From Nemania diffusa (taxonomy: Eukaryota; Ascomycota; Sordariomycetes; Xylariales; Xylariaceae), in the NCBI GenBank assembly GCA_038501195.1, contig JBBPUQ010000002.1:4511501-4575500 (forward strand): a stretch of DNA of 64,000 nt. The letters are read 5' to 3'. Shown piece after piece: positions 52,137-62,170 of this stretch. A program made the position numbers and the translations under genes. The notes beneath the pieces are model-generated. The model ran no database searches, was not told the origin of the DNA, and saw only the letters and a list, made by a program, of their open reading frames with translations. The stretch's first letter is position 1. Each line of letters opens with the position of its first letter.

Positions 52137-52922
52137 TTAAACAACCTCATCTTTACCTATCCCAGGCCAGAAGCCCTCCTCAAGAACAAAAACCTTCTTC
52201 GTCATAGCTTCAGCTGTCACAAACTGAGAATATGCATCCTCCTCTCCTATCAGAGTCTCCGCATAGGCATCTAAGCATCCCTGTATCTCCTTAACGAATT
52301 CTTGAAAGGGTTGCGAGGTCCAATTGGGGATGAAGTGTTTCCGCAGTGCACCACCGTCAAGGTCTTTCCCAAAGTCCGTATCTTGAGAACTATGCTGGCT
52401 TGCATAGCTCCAGGCGGTGAGGTACGCTTGTTCCGTGGCCCAGAGGACCACCAGCCCATCAAACAGGGACCTTGGCGACTCGTCCCGAGGCTGACCAGCA
52501 AACGAACCAAAAAGGTCGATATAGCCCTGGGTCGTCGCATTAGGGCCAAATACATGTTCGCCAGGACCCACGACGGCCAAGTCAAGATCGTAGCTCCTTG
52601 CGGTCTCCTCGAAGAACTGCAACTCCTTCATAATACCATCTAGACATCCCCGTAGTAGAGTGAGAATTCGCCATTGTAGAGTCGCGCTCGTGCCCTCGGT
52701 GCCAACCTCGGCAGGAAACTCGACGCGGGAAATCAAGCCGCCGATAAAACGGATGTATGCTAGAGCATACAATCTGTCCTGCGAAAGCCACTTGCTGAGA
52801 ACCCCACGGGAGAGGCGACCTTCGCCACCCAACCGAAGGAATTGTGACTGCGTTGCCCGCTGGTAGAGGCTGGCAATCTGGGAGTCGGCCAGCAGACTCT
52901 CTGTTAGTGGTTGTGTGCTCAT
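52137..52922 (-). CDS. TENA/THI-4 (thiaminase-2 / PQQC-like) family protein
   Basis: Single-exon frame of 261 residues with the haem-oxygenase-like all-helical TENA fold. N-terminal helix ESLLADSQIASLYQRATQSQ, then GGEGRLSRGVLSKWLSQDRL (the family FxxYLxQDxxY segment in fungal form), AYIRFIGGLISRVE, a central helix with ELQFFEETARSYDL, WATEQAYLTAWSYA, and a C-terminal helix ending EGFWPGIGK. Family members hydrolyse thiamine-pyrimidine breakdown products (salvage) or are uncharacterised; fungal stand-alone copies are mostly unstudied. The usual catalytic cysteine is not obvious, so enzymatic activity should not be assumed. Start MSTQPLTESLL at 52922. Confidence 0.85.
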   Translation of the reverse strand: MSTQPLTESLLADSQIASLYQRATQSQFLRLGGEGRLSRGVLSKWLSQDRLYALAYIRFIGGLISRVEFPAEVGTEGTSATLQWRILTLLRGCLDGIMKELQFFEETARSYDLDLAVVGPGEHVFGPNATTQGYIDLFGSFAGQPRDESPRSLFDGLVVLWATEQAYLTAWSYASQHSSQDTDFGKDLDGGALRKHFIPNWTSQPFQEFVKEIQGCLDAYAETLIGEEDAYSQFVTAEAMTKKVFVLEEGFWPGIGKDEVV

Positions 52923-53534
52923 AATATCCTAAGTACTACTTTCACTCAATGTAAGAGAGTCAAGAGCCTGTGTTGATAGATTTGTTTACCTATTAATCCT
53001 ACCTAGGTGGTCTACCCTTATAGTAGATTGCGCAGCCTGCAGGCAGTCTTTTAGCCAATAGAAAGCCCGAGAGTTGACGTTAGAGTAAACTAAAGAGTGC
53101 AAACTACATGCAGCTTGACGTAACAGCAAGATGATTTGAACCTATAGGCATCGACAGCTTATGGATCAACTTTCCACAAATAATCTAGAGCTCCCTAGAA
53201 TTTCAATCGTAAATGAATATTGACGAAAACGAGTGAGTATATGAACTTGTAGCTCATTGTTTGCTGCGCGGTAAAAATACGATATTAATGGCCTAGGCTG
53301 CATATTCTTAAAACATTCTCGGATCAAAAGGTGCCTTTCAATTCCTTTTGCAACACCAATGCAGAAGAGTCTCGTTGGCCCCCCTGAACTCAACTCCAGG
53401 GCTGAGTTATAATAGAATACACGCACTTTCATGCAAATGCCGAGCAGACTTTGCTTAGACTCCCGTATAATCACTGCTGCCAGAGGTCAAACTATGTCAA
53501 CTTGACCCAGAATCTGGCATCCGCCAGTTTCTCT
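52923..53534. other. Spacer between TENA-family promoter and U2AF 3' end
   Basis: About 610 bases. No gene seen; the frame at 53166-53474 (-) lacks coding signatures and lies where the U2AF 3'UTR is expected. Confidence 0.55.
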
Positions 53535-55491
53535 TTACCATGCTCCAACCTCGAAGTTTTCCTAGGCCCTATGTTAGAAATTGCTGCTGTTGAGATGAGC
53601 TTATAAGACTTACCTCTGGGAAGTACGTTGTAACGACCGTCCTGTCAGCAAATTTTCTGCCTGCCAACGCTTGAAGCGCCTTCTTGGCTGATTCTGTACT
53701 ATCGAACTTAACGAAGATTTTACCGACACCTGCAGATTGTCGACTGCCTCCAATTGGCCTCGGCACTTTCATTGCCACAACTTTGCCATATTTGGCACAC
53801 TCTCCTTCGACATCCTCACAGATTTCTACTTGGTCAGCTAGTTCAGTCTGAAAGGTAATACTGAAGACTCACCTTCATAATCCTCGATGTCTAATAACTC
53901 TTCCGGTGTTACCATATTGAGCAATTGCACTACGCGGCTTATTTCTGCGTCGTTGGAAGCAGTTGTACCAGCAAGCATGGACATAGCGTTCACACCCATC
54001 TCAACGCCAGACACTTGGGTAATACCAATGCTAGCCTTTTGAACCTTGAGGTTCTTTTCACCAATAACCATACCATTCAGACCCTGTATCGCGATCTCTG
54101 TGATAGCAGGGTCCGCGAATTCGCAAAATGCAACTCCCTAATAGCTGTTAGATGTGAAGACCAATCTAATAAGGAATAAGGATCGTGAACCTACACGAGA
54201 TTCTTCGGTGCCAGTATCTTTTACTAGGACAAACGCCTTAAGTTCTCCAAATGCCACTAAAAGTTCAACGACCTGCTCATCTGCGAGGTACGGGGGAATA
54301 TTTGAAATGCTAAGCTTGTTAGGCGTGTCAACCACTACTTTCGAGACCATGCCGGGCTCATAGGGCGTGTCCTCAGGGACCGCCGGAACGATATAATCCT
54401 TTGGTCGTTTTATTTGGAGCCCGGCAGAAGCCGCTCCGTTCATGGCATCATCCGATTCCATCGATATGCCGTCCAGGGCCAAAGCGACTGTAGCTTCAGA
54501 GGCATGCCTAAACTCGAGGAGTGCAAAGGAGCGATCCTTCGAAACCTGGCATAGGACACAGGGATCAGTACTCTCGATTACGTTGAGGCCATTTAGTTGA
54601 ATGTTAAAGAAGCCGGTGACGCTCTCTTCGGTAGAACCTGGCGGCAGGTTGGAAACCAACAGTCTCTTGCTTTGTCGTGAGTTGCCTGGTTTCAGTGCTG
54701 CACTATTCACAGCACCGCCTGGGTGGTTCATGAAAGCCTGGAGTCTTGTTGGATCCATAGGCTGCTGTCGTGGTGCGCCTGGTAGTGGGAACATGCCCGA
54801 AAGCTTTGCTTGCTCGGCTGTGACGTTATCGTAACCAGGGGGCTTGATGTCCCACTGAGTCATACGGCGCTTCCGCTCGAGAACAGGGATAACATCGGTA
54901 AGATCTGGTGTGGGCTCGCGCTTCTTGGGAGGAGACGCGCTTCGGCCACGGCGATTTTGCGCAAAAAGATCCTCATCGCGATCTCTGCCACCTCGGTCTC
55001 GTCCACCCCGGTCTTGTCGATCGCCACCAACTGGGGGGGCGGGGGCACGGCGGTCGTCTCCAAATCCGTCACGGTCGCGGCGAGGCGGCCTGGCGCCCTC
55101 ATCACGGCGGTGTTCCCTTCGAGCACCTCGATCGCCTCGATCGCGGTCCCATTCCCGCTCTCTACGATCACGACCAGCACCTCCATACCGATCTTCGCGC
55201 TCGCGGTCTCGGTGGCTTCGGCTCGAAGCATAGGCATCTTCGTCGCGGTGGGAGCGTCGGGGTGATCTACTGCGTCTTCGGTCACGTCGATCGCCACGGT
55301 CGCCACGGTCTCCTCGATCTCGCCTATCATCACGAGAAGCGTAGTCGCGGGATGCGCCAAGGCGGCCATCTGTAATTGAATCGACCAGTCAGTCAGGGGG
55401 GCCGGTGTTATGGTGATAACAATGGGGCTATTTAAATGTGATGGAGAGGTTGGGTGAACTCACCTCGCGCAGAGTAGCTGTCTGCGTTCAT
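53535..55491 (-). CDS. U2AF2: Splicing factor U2AF large subunit (U2AF65)
   Basis: Binds the polypyrimidine tract and recruits U2 snRNP at 3' splice sites. Minus-strand exons 55491-55464, 55369-54195, 54137-53873, 53825-53614 and 53561-53535 give 568 residues. The N-terminus is an Arg/Asp/Glu-rich RS-like domain, followed by KKREPTPDLTDVIPVLERKR and MTQWDIKPPGYDNVT (U2AF35-binding ligand segment with its Trp). RRM1 starts at KRLLVSNLPPGSTEE, RRM2 at NKLSISNIPPYLADEQ, and the C-terminal UHM contains SAGVGKIFVKFDSTESAKKA and ends FPEENFEVGAW. The last exon is only 27 bases and the first only 28. The gene is divergent from OGG1, 507 bases between starts. Long alternative-frame ORFs at 54860-55375 are shadows of the RS-coding repeat. 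Confidence 0.97.
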
Positions 55492-55998
55492 GGTGACGCT
55501 ATTGCTCGTTTTTAGATGGGAGAAAATTGGCAAGAGTGGGAAACGAATGTTAGTTTGGTAGTTAATGTGGATGTGATGACGGTGTAAACCGTTCTTGAAG
55601 GAGTGCAGAGCTCCTTCTTGTCGAGCCGCGTTGCAAGATCGACCGCGAGGCTGGACAAACTAGAAATTTTGGTTGGATGGAGAACTACAAGCCTGCCGTA
55701 CATACCAACCTACCTAAGTAGGCACGCTACCTAGCGTGTACTTTTGCGCTAGTACTTATTAGTATTAGCCTTTACGGGGCCAATCGCGCCTTAGCGCCAC
55801 TTGCCCCTTTGGGACTTTTCAGCTTCAATTATCGAGCTCTCCTATCTAATTTCCATTTTTACTCACCACGTCTGATTAATAATATCTAGCCAATCCGTGA
55901 TATAAACCCTTCTAGGCCGGTCCTTAACCCATTTTCACCTTTGCGCGCTTTTTGTGTTGACCAGAAAGAATAACTCTACCTGTACTATATTCTCTGAA
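55492..55998. promoter_or_regulatory. Bidirectional promoter U2AF / OGG1
   Basis: A 507-base spacer separates divergent starts. A TACCTACCTAAGTAGG cluster lies at about 55707-55722, and there are GC-poor flanks on both sides. Shared regulation is inferred only from arrangement. Confidence 0.5.
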
Positions 55999-57333
55999 AT
56001 GTCGCCACTCCGCGTGTCTGAGTGGCGCAAGCTACCCCTTAGTTTGACCGAGCTGTGCATTGATACAACCCTTCGCTGTGGACAGTCCTTTCGATGGCAG
56101 AAGATCAACGATGAATGGTAAGCCGTCAAGTGCTGCTGCATGTTATCTTTGTAATTATTATAAAGAACCCTCTTTCTAATTTCTCTTTAGGAATTGTGTG
56201 CTACATGGGCGCTTGTTGTCATTAAAGCAAGACGAATCTTTTCTACATTACAAGGTGACTTGGCCAAAGATCAGTTCGGCCTCACACAAACCTGCACTTT
56301 TGCCTACGGAAACAGACAGTATAGATACACAGCAACGAGATGACACAGAGGCTCTTCTCAGGCATTATTTCAGCCTTCAGCATGATTTGACCGCACTCTA
56401 TGAGCAGTGGTCTAGGTCGGATCCCAACTTCAAAAAGAAAGCACCAAAATTCACGGGGATTCGCATTCTCAGCCAAGATGCCTGGGAGACTCTCGTATCT
56501 TTCATTTGTAGTAGCAACAACCATATCTCACGCATCTCCAATATGGTATTAATGCCTGCACCTTGACTTTATTAGGATGCTGACACCTTCAACAGGTTCA
56601 TAAGCTTTGCGTCCATTACGGCCCTCTAATAGGACACGTAGGAGATGAGGCCTTCCATGACTTTCCATCCCCTCACGCCCTAACTGGAAAGGAAGTTGAA
56701 GCCCATCTAAGAGAGCTTGGGTTCGGCTACCGAGCCAAGTATATTGCTGACACGGCCATGATAGTTTCCAAGCAGAAACCGAAATGGTGGCTGGAGGGCT
56801 TGACGAACCCAGAAAATCCTGGATGGACGTCAATTTCGATACCGACTCAGGACGAACCAATTACATACAAACAAGCTCATGAAGAACTCCTCCAGCTCTC
56901 TGGCGTTGGGCCGAAAGTCGCTGACTGCGTATGCTTGATGGGACTAGGTTGGAGCGAGGCTGTCCCCGTCGACACACACGTATGGCAGATCGCACAACGT
57001 GATTACCATTTTGGGAAAACTAAGACCAAGACGTTTTCAAAAATCATGTACCACTCCATCGGCGACCATTTCCGCCAGATATGGGGCCCGCAAGCCGGAT
57101 GGGCTCAGTCGGTCTTATTCACAGCGAATCTGAAGTCATTTTCCGAACAAGCAGCCGCAAAACCTAAACCAGTCGACGTCAAGGTGGAGATCAAACAAGA
57201 GACAAAGAGTGAATTGTCGCCCAATGTTAGAAAACGCCGGATAACGACTGTTGTTAAACAAATCAAGGTTGAGCATGATGAGCCGTCAGACATCCCGACA
57301 ACTAGCAGGAAGAGGAGGAAAACTCGGAAATGA
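55999..57333 (+). CDS. OGG1: 8-oxoguanine DNA glycosylase/AP lyase OGG1
   Basis: Bifunctional base-excision enzyme removing 8-oxoguanine. Exons 55999-56117, 56191-56545 and 56596-57333 give 403 residues; both introns (73 and 50 bases) are GT-AG. The N-terminal domain includes LCIDTTLRCGQSFRW. The helix-hairpin-helix-GPD core has ETLVSFICSSNNHISRI (with the NNN-like opening), GFGYRAKYI, LSGVGPKVADCVCLMG with the Schiff-base lysine at about 265, and VPVDTHVWQIA with the catalytic Asp at about 284. The 19-residue Lys-Asp spacing equals that of human OGG1 (249/268). The C-terminus has two basic nuclear-signal-like clusters (RKRRI and SRKRRKTRK). It is convergent with the dehydrogenase gene, with only 131 bases between stops. 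Confidence 0.97.
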
Positions 57334-57464
57334 AGCTGAGATGTTCAGATTAATTCATTATACAAGGTAACCGTTAGATGCCACCTTCAGATCGTGAGAA
57401 TGGGGGTATCTCTAGGGTTCTCTTCTTTGCCTGTGTCATCGCCCTTTGACACCCTTTCCGTCAT

Positions 57465-58679
57465 TTATTCCCCAAGCCCGACTAATTTCAACGACGTGTC
57501 ATACAACTTCTTTGCATCTCCCTCGTTGTATGCCCAAGAAGCATGACCAGATCCAATTACATCCGACCCTTCCCTAAGACCCTGGCTCACTTGACACTCC
57601 TCTAAATATTTACCGCCCTTCCCCTCGAGGTCTCGGCTTACAGCAGCCCACACCGACGTGGCCGCGCCTTGTTGTGTATTCTGCATGTACCTTTACCCGG
57701 GTTAGCAGCGCTTTCCCACGCAGATTACGAGGTAGTTTAGAAAATAGGCTTTGGCCAAGCGGGACTATACTTTTCCCTTTTCTAATAGCTCTCGTCACTA
57801 GCAGACGCGAGGGAAATAGGATCATCAACTTACATATAGGTATGTATGGGGCCATTTTTGAGGAATATGAAAGCATCATGCAGATTCGGCCTCTGCAGCC
57901 CCGTGCGGATACCGCCGGGGTGCACACTCCAGCCATGTAGACCTTGTGACCCATATCGTCGCTCGATCTCGTTCGCCATGTACCTATTCAGAGTATTAGT
58001 CTAGAGCGGGAGATGTCTCGCTCTAGCGATATAAGTGGCCACCCTCTTACACGTTCGCGAGCTTGCTCTGTCCATAGGCCGCTACGCCATCGTATTTCCG
58101 CCTCTCGAAGTTCAAGTCGTCGAAGTCGAGCGGCGCCGTGCGATGTGCCGTCGACGAGACCGCGACGACGCGCGAGTGGAACGCAGGCATCGAGGAGCGC
58201 AGGAGTGTCGGCTTGAGGAGCGAGAATAGGAGGAAGTGCGAGAGGTGGTTCGTGCCCAGGTGGATTTCGAATCCGTCCTGCGTGCGGCCCTCCGGTACGA
58301 GTCTCACGCCCGCATTCGTGATCAAGACGTTGAGAGTATTGCTTCTGGTTAGGAATTCCTCGACGCAGGCGCGCACACTGGCAAAGGACTCAAGGTCGAG
58401 CTTCAAGAGGTGGACTCTACCGCCGTCGTCGAGTATGTCCCCGAGGGCTGCTTTGGCCTTCTCCGTGTTGCGTGCTGTGAGGAAGAGCGTCGCGCCTGTT
58501 GCTTTGAGGGCCCGTGCTGTCTCGACGCCTAGACCGGATGAGCACCCGGTGATGAGAATCACTTTTTCGCTGAGGGAGCCATCCTCGAGATGTTCATCCT
58601 TGATGATTTGTAGTGCTGTTGGCCGGGCGTCGCCTGGTCCCTTGGGGTTTGTGTGGGCTGTTCTGTAGCGACCCTCCAT
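57465..58679 (-). CDS. Short-chain dehydrogenase/reductase (retinol-dehydrogenase-like)
   Basis: NAD(P)-dependent oxidoreductase of unknown substrate. Minus-strand exons 58679-58051, 57983-57834 and 57690-57465 give 334 residues. Intron 1 uses GTAAGA/TAG and intron 2 GTAAGT/AAG; the second acceptor was chosen because it restores the frame into QGAATSVWAAVSRDLEGKGG, a conserved C-terminal motif of this subgroup. The Rossmann motif TGCSSGLG is at about 44-51, NAGV follows beta-4, VVAVSSTAHR contains the catalytic Ser, and YGQSK is the catalytic YxxxK. VHPGGIRTGLQRP is the post-catalytic segment. The profile resembles WW-domain-oxidoreductase/retinol-dehydrogenase-like fungal SDRs. No targeting signal or cluster context indicates a pathway. 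Confidence 0.88.
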
Positions 58680-61600
58680 TTTAGTATGCTAAGAGAATAT
58701 CAATAGAGGGTTTATTATTAGACGATATAGAGTCGTGTTCTTGATTTATCTGGGTGAGGAGGCACAGGTTTTTAGTGTATCTTTTAGAGTCAATTTCTTC
58801 TGCTTTCGATATACCATACATGCTCGAATTTATATAATATCCCAATCAGTAGTCATCAAATCCGGACTTAAAGCACCATCATACCATTTTGACACTAGAC
58901 TCCCATATTCTAACTATTATTTACTCTAGGTCAGCCGCAAATATGTCCTCTATACCTTACAGTAGTTGCAGGCGGTTGAATCGCCGTGAGATACTGACAT
59001 GATCTCTGTCAATAGCAGCTATAAGACGGACATAAAGATGGGACTGCATATGACGATTCTGCGTAGTCAGCAAAGCGGACGGAGTTATCGAAGTTACCGG
59101 CCGCTTCCATTGTCCGCAGAGTGGAGGCCATCTATGTATTGTGATCAGATTGAATATATATATATAAAGTTTAGATAAAGAACAATTCATAAAACCCTCC
59201 ATGGCTCACCGTAAATGTTGCACAAGAGCTAAGGTTTTTCTCGTAGTATGATGCGCGCGCCAGAGGCATGAGCTTGTAAGCCTCTCCCACGCATTAGGTT
59301 GCCTGTCATTTATTATTACAGCTCTCTTGGCGTGTGCTTAACTCACCTACAAGCACAGAAATAACTTCGATCGCGCATCTACTCTATGTCGCTTGAAAGT
59401 GCTAGGTGATAAAGTAACAAGACCCAATAGGGTGGTTATATCTACAGATTTGGCTATATATAAGGGACCTTCGGTCCCCTCGATAGATCTAGGAGGTTAG
59501 GAATCAATGAATCTACCTATTGAGCCGTATACTACACCTTCTACCTAGCTGCAACAGGACTTCTATTCACTCTGTGACTTCCTCCTCTGACAGAAAGGTA
59601 TAATGAGCATATAGTATCTATTGACAACTCCGTGCTACCTTCATGCGTAAATATTGAATATTTGTGCGTTATAATAATCATACATTGACTGAGAATCATT
59701 TCATTAAGCAGTCTAAACTTTACATCACATTTTTATCAAATTTCTATGTAGCTATGGTCTGAATATACTACTGAGTATAGGGTGAGAGCAAGCATACCTG
59801 GTGTGTTCTTTGGATACAGATTTGCGAGCTTTCCATAGTTGGCAAAGGTAGATTATATGTTTAATTAAGACTGGTTCTCTGCAGCGGAAATAGGAAATCT
59901 ATGTTCAGAGGCTGTTACCTCTAGCCTACCTACAGCTTAGAGATATATTATATATCCAGAGCCCACGTTAGAGTATAATATATATCTAGTTATAGCACCT
60001 CTAAGCTCGTTTATCATCAAAGAAGTAACTAGCACTACAAATATACTATAGGTATCAGTTACTTTTCGATATAAAGGCTAGTATAATTGATAAGGATTTT
60101 TATGTTGAGGGAGAAACTTTGTATGGTCGTAGGAAACATATAGGAAAGACTGACCACGACGGAGGCGCACTTGGCTATGTAGTACGGTCACGAATTCTAA
60201 CATAGATTGAAGCATTAAAAAATGCTAAGATAACGAAGACAATATACGGTCATATAATTAGTCAGACTTTGATACGAAATTTCGATTTTATTCTTGCCTA
60301 TTAAGAAGAAGCAGGAACGACTTCGTTAGTCGCCATAGACGCGTGCTCCCATTGAAACTACGTTTACATTAAATGCATGCCAACGTACAGCTAGCACGTT
60401 GTATGTGAGTTAATTGATAAGCTGGGAGCCTTACGAGGCATGAACTTTCATACTAAGTACTTAAATATGAAGCCTCTGGATTAATCGACGACGGTGGCAT
60501 GAAACTAATCGCATCTATTGTGGCGAGCCTTCTTGCCTGGCTCTCTTGTTTCTTGACATACTATTGGACGATAGCTATTCGACATAATTAATATGATCTT
60601 TACATTTGTTTTTCTCAACTACTTAGCTCTACGATTCCTGGCCAGTGGAAACACAGAATCATACGAGCTTAAGTCACCATGCTACATTGATGTTGTATAA
60701 TTCAACCATGACGACATGTATTATATTCTATAACGTTATGTGTCAACTCCCGACAGACTTTCAATGTCCGTCTACTCCTCCTACCACCCTGAACATCGAA
60801 AACAGATGGAAGGCTAATAGTAGAGCTAACTCCAAGTAGCTGAGGCACTTCTATGTAGTAACGGCTAATCTGCAACACTACAAGTATCGACAGGGAAACT
60901 CACCCCTGGCATACCTATGAGGGTATGATCGACAAAATCTGCTTCACTGTCCTTACCTGGCCATGTGGTTTGCGATTTGCGAGTGACCACTAGTCCAGGC
61001 TAATATCGTCTATAAACCTAAATAGGAGCGGTGCTGACTCCTAGGAGTAACTTGGATATTCAGAGACTGCAACTCTAGACCTTAATCCTAGAATACAAAG
61101 CATGAGAAATATGCATCGAGCTCCAAGTCTCTCTTAGTAAATACGAATCACTGATACGGATCGTACGAGTTCTATTCGAATATCGTGCCATTTTTGGCAG
61201 GTTGCTTCCATAGCGTTGCTTTAATACCTTCATCTGGCCACCCATTTATGGAGCCAAGAAGAGGAAGAATTATTTTTTGACACGTTATGTTCTGACTTGC
61301 CTCACTTCAACTCGATATATCTCTCCAGTCATTGCTTGTTTCTATCTTGTCATATCCACCTATATGTGCCTATACAACGGCGAGAGTTGAATGATGAAAC
61401 CTAGGGGCCTCTATCTAGTTGGTTAACGCTTTCTCGCCCAACGCTTGATCAATAATCGCTTACTTACTCGGCGGAAGCAATTAATCTTAGACACTCCACG
61501 CGTCGTCTTACAGTTATATCATTAGCTACTAATCATCTTGGATATGTTCAACTGAATAAACCAGGGACTATTTTCCTCCTTCCCTTGAGCTCTGTAGCGA

Positions 61601-62170
61601 ATTTGCGTTAGTAGGTACTTTTTCTCTCATTATATCTAGTGTCTTGTTCGTTATCTTGCCTCTAGTAGGCATACTGTACAGTGTCCAAGATAAAATAGGC
61701 TGAACGGACAGCATTGATGTTGAAGAAGACCTTAGGTTGACCTAGAGTATGTATATAGTCAGAAAGGGTACCTATCTCGGCACATGTTCATGCATGCAGC
61801 AGATTACTTTGCTACCTAGTCACCTTAGCCCCCATTTATGTGCCAGGGAAGAAGGATCTTGCATTGCATTCGCCTTTCCCACTCGTGTCAGATAAAGCAG
61901 CCGATATTTGCCGGGGCTAATTTCAATAAATTTTTGTTGGATACGGTTAGTCATCTATTCAACCCCAATAGCCACCAGGGCTAGAATATGTACACTACAG
62001 AGCTCTTCTAATACACTGCTAGCTATGTCAACAAGGATAAGTAACTAGGTAAGTTGAGCCAATGTCAGCATAGGTTAGGCATCTGACAGTTTGTTGATTT
62101 GTGATAGGTACAGCCTTCTGCCCGGTAAAATATTAGCGGGAGTACTTTACTAGAGGGTCAACCACAGTTC
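58680..62170. other. Gene-free spacer leading into AT-rich block
   Basis: About 3.5 kb of TA-rich, decayed-looking sequence without credible reading frames or RNA genes. Base composition is still moderate here: 22 of the 60 bases at 61981-62040 are G or C. Confidence 0.5.

Noticed and set aside
54860..55375. Long overlapping frames (100-170 codons) on both strands
   Set aside because: They come from the Arg/Asp repeat of the U2AF RS-like domain read in wrong frames.
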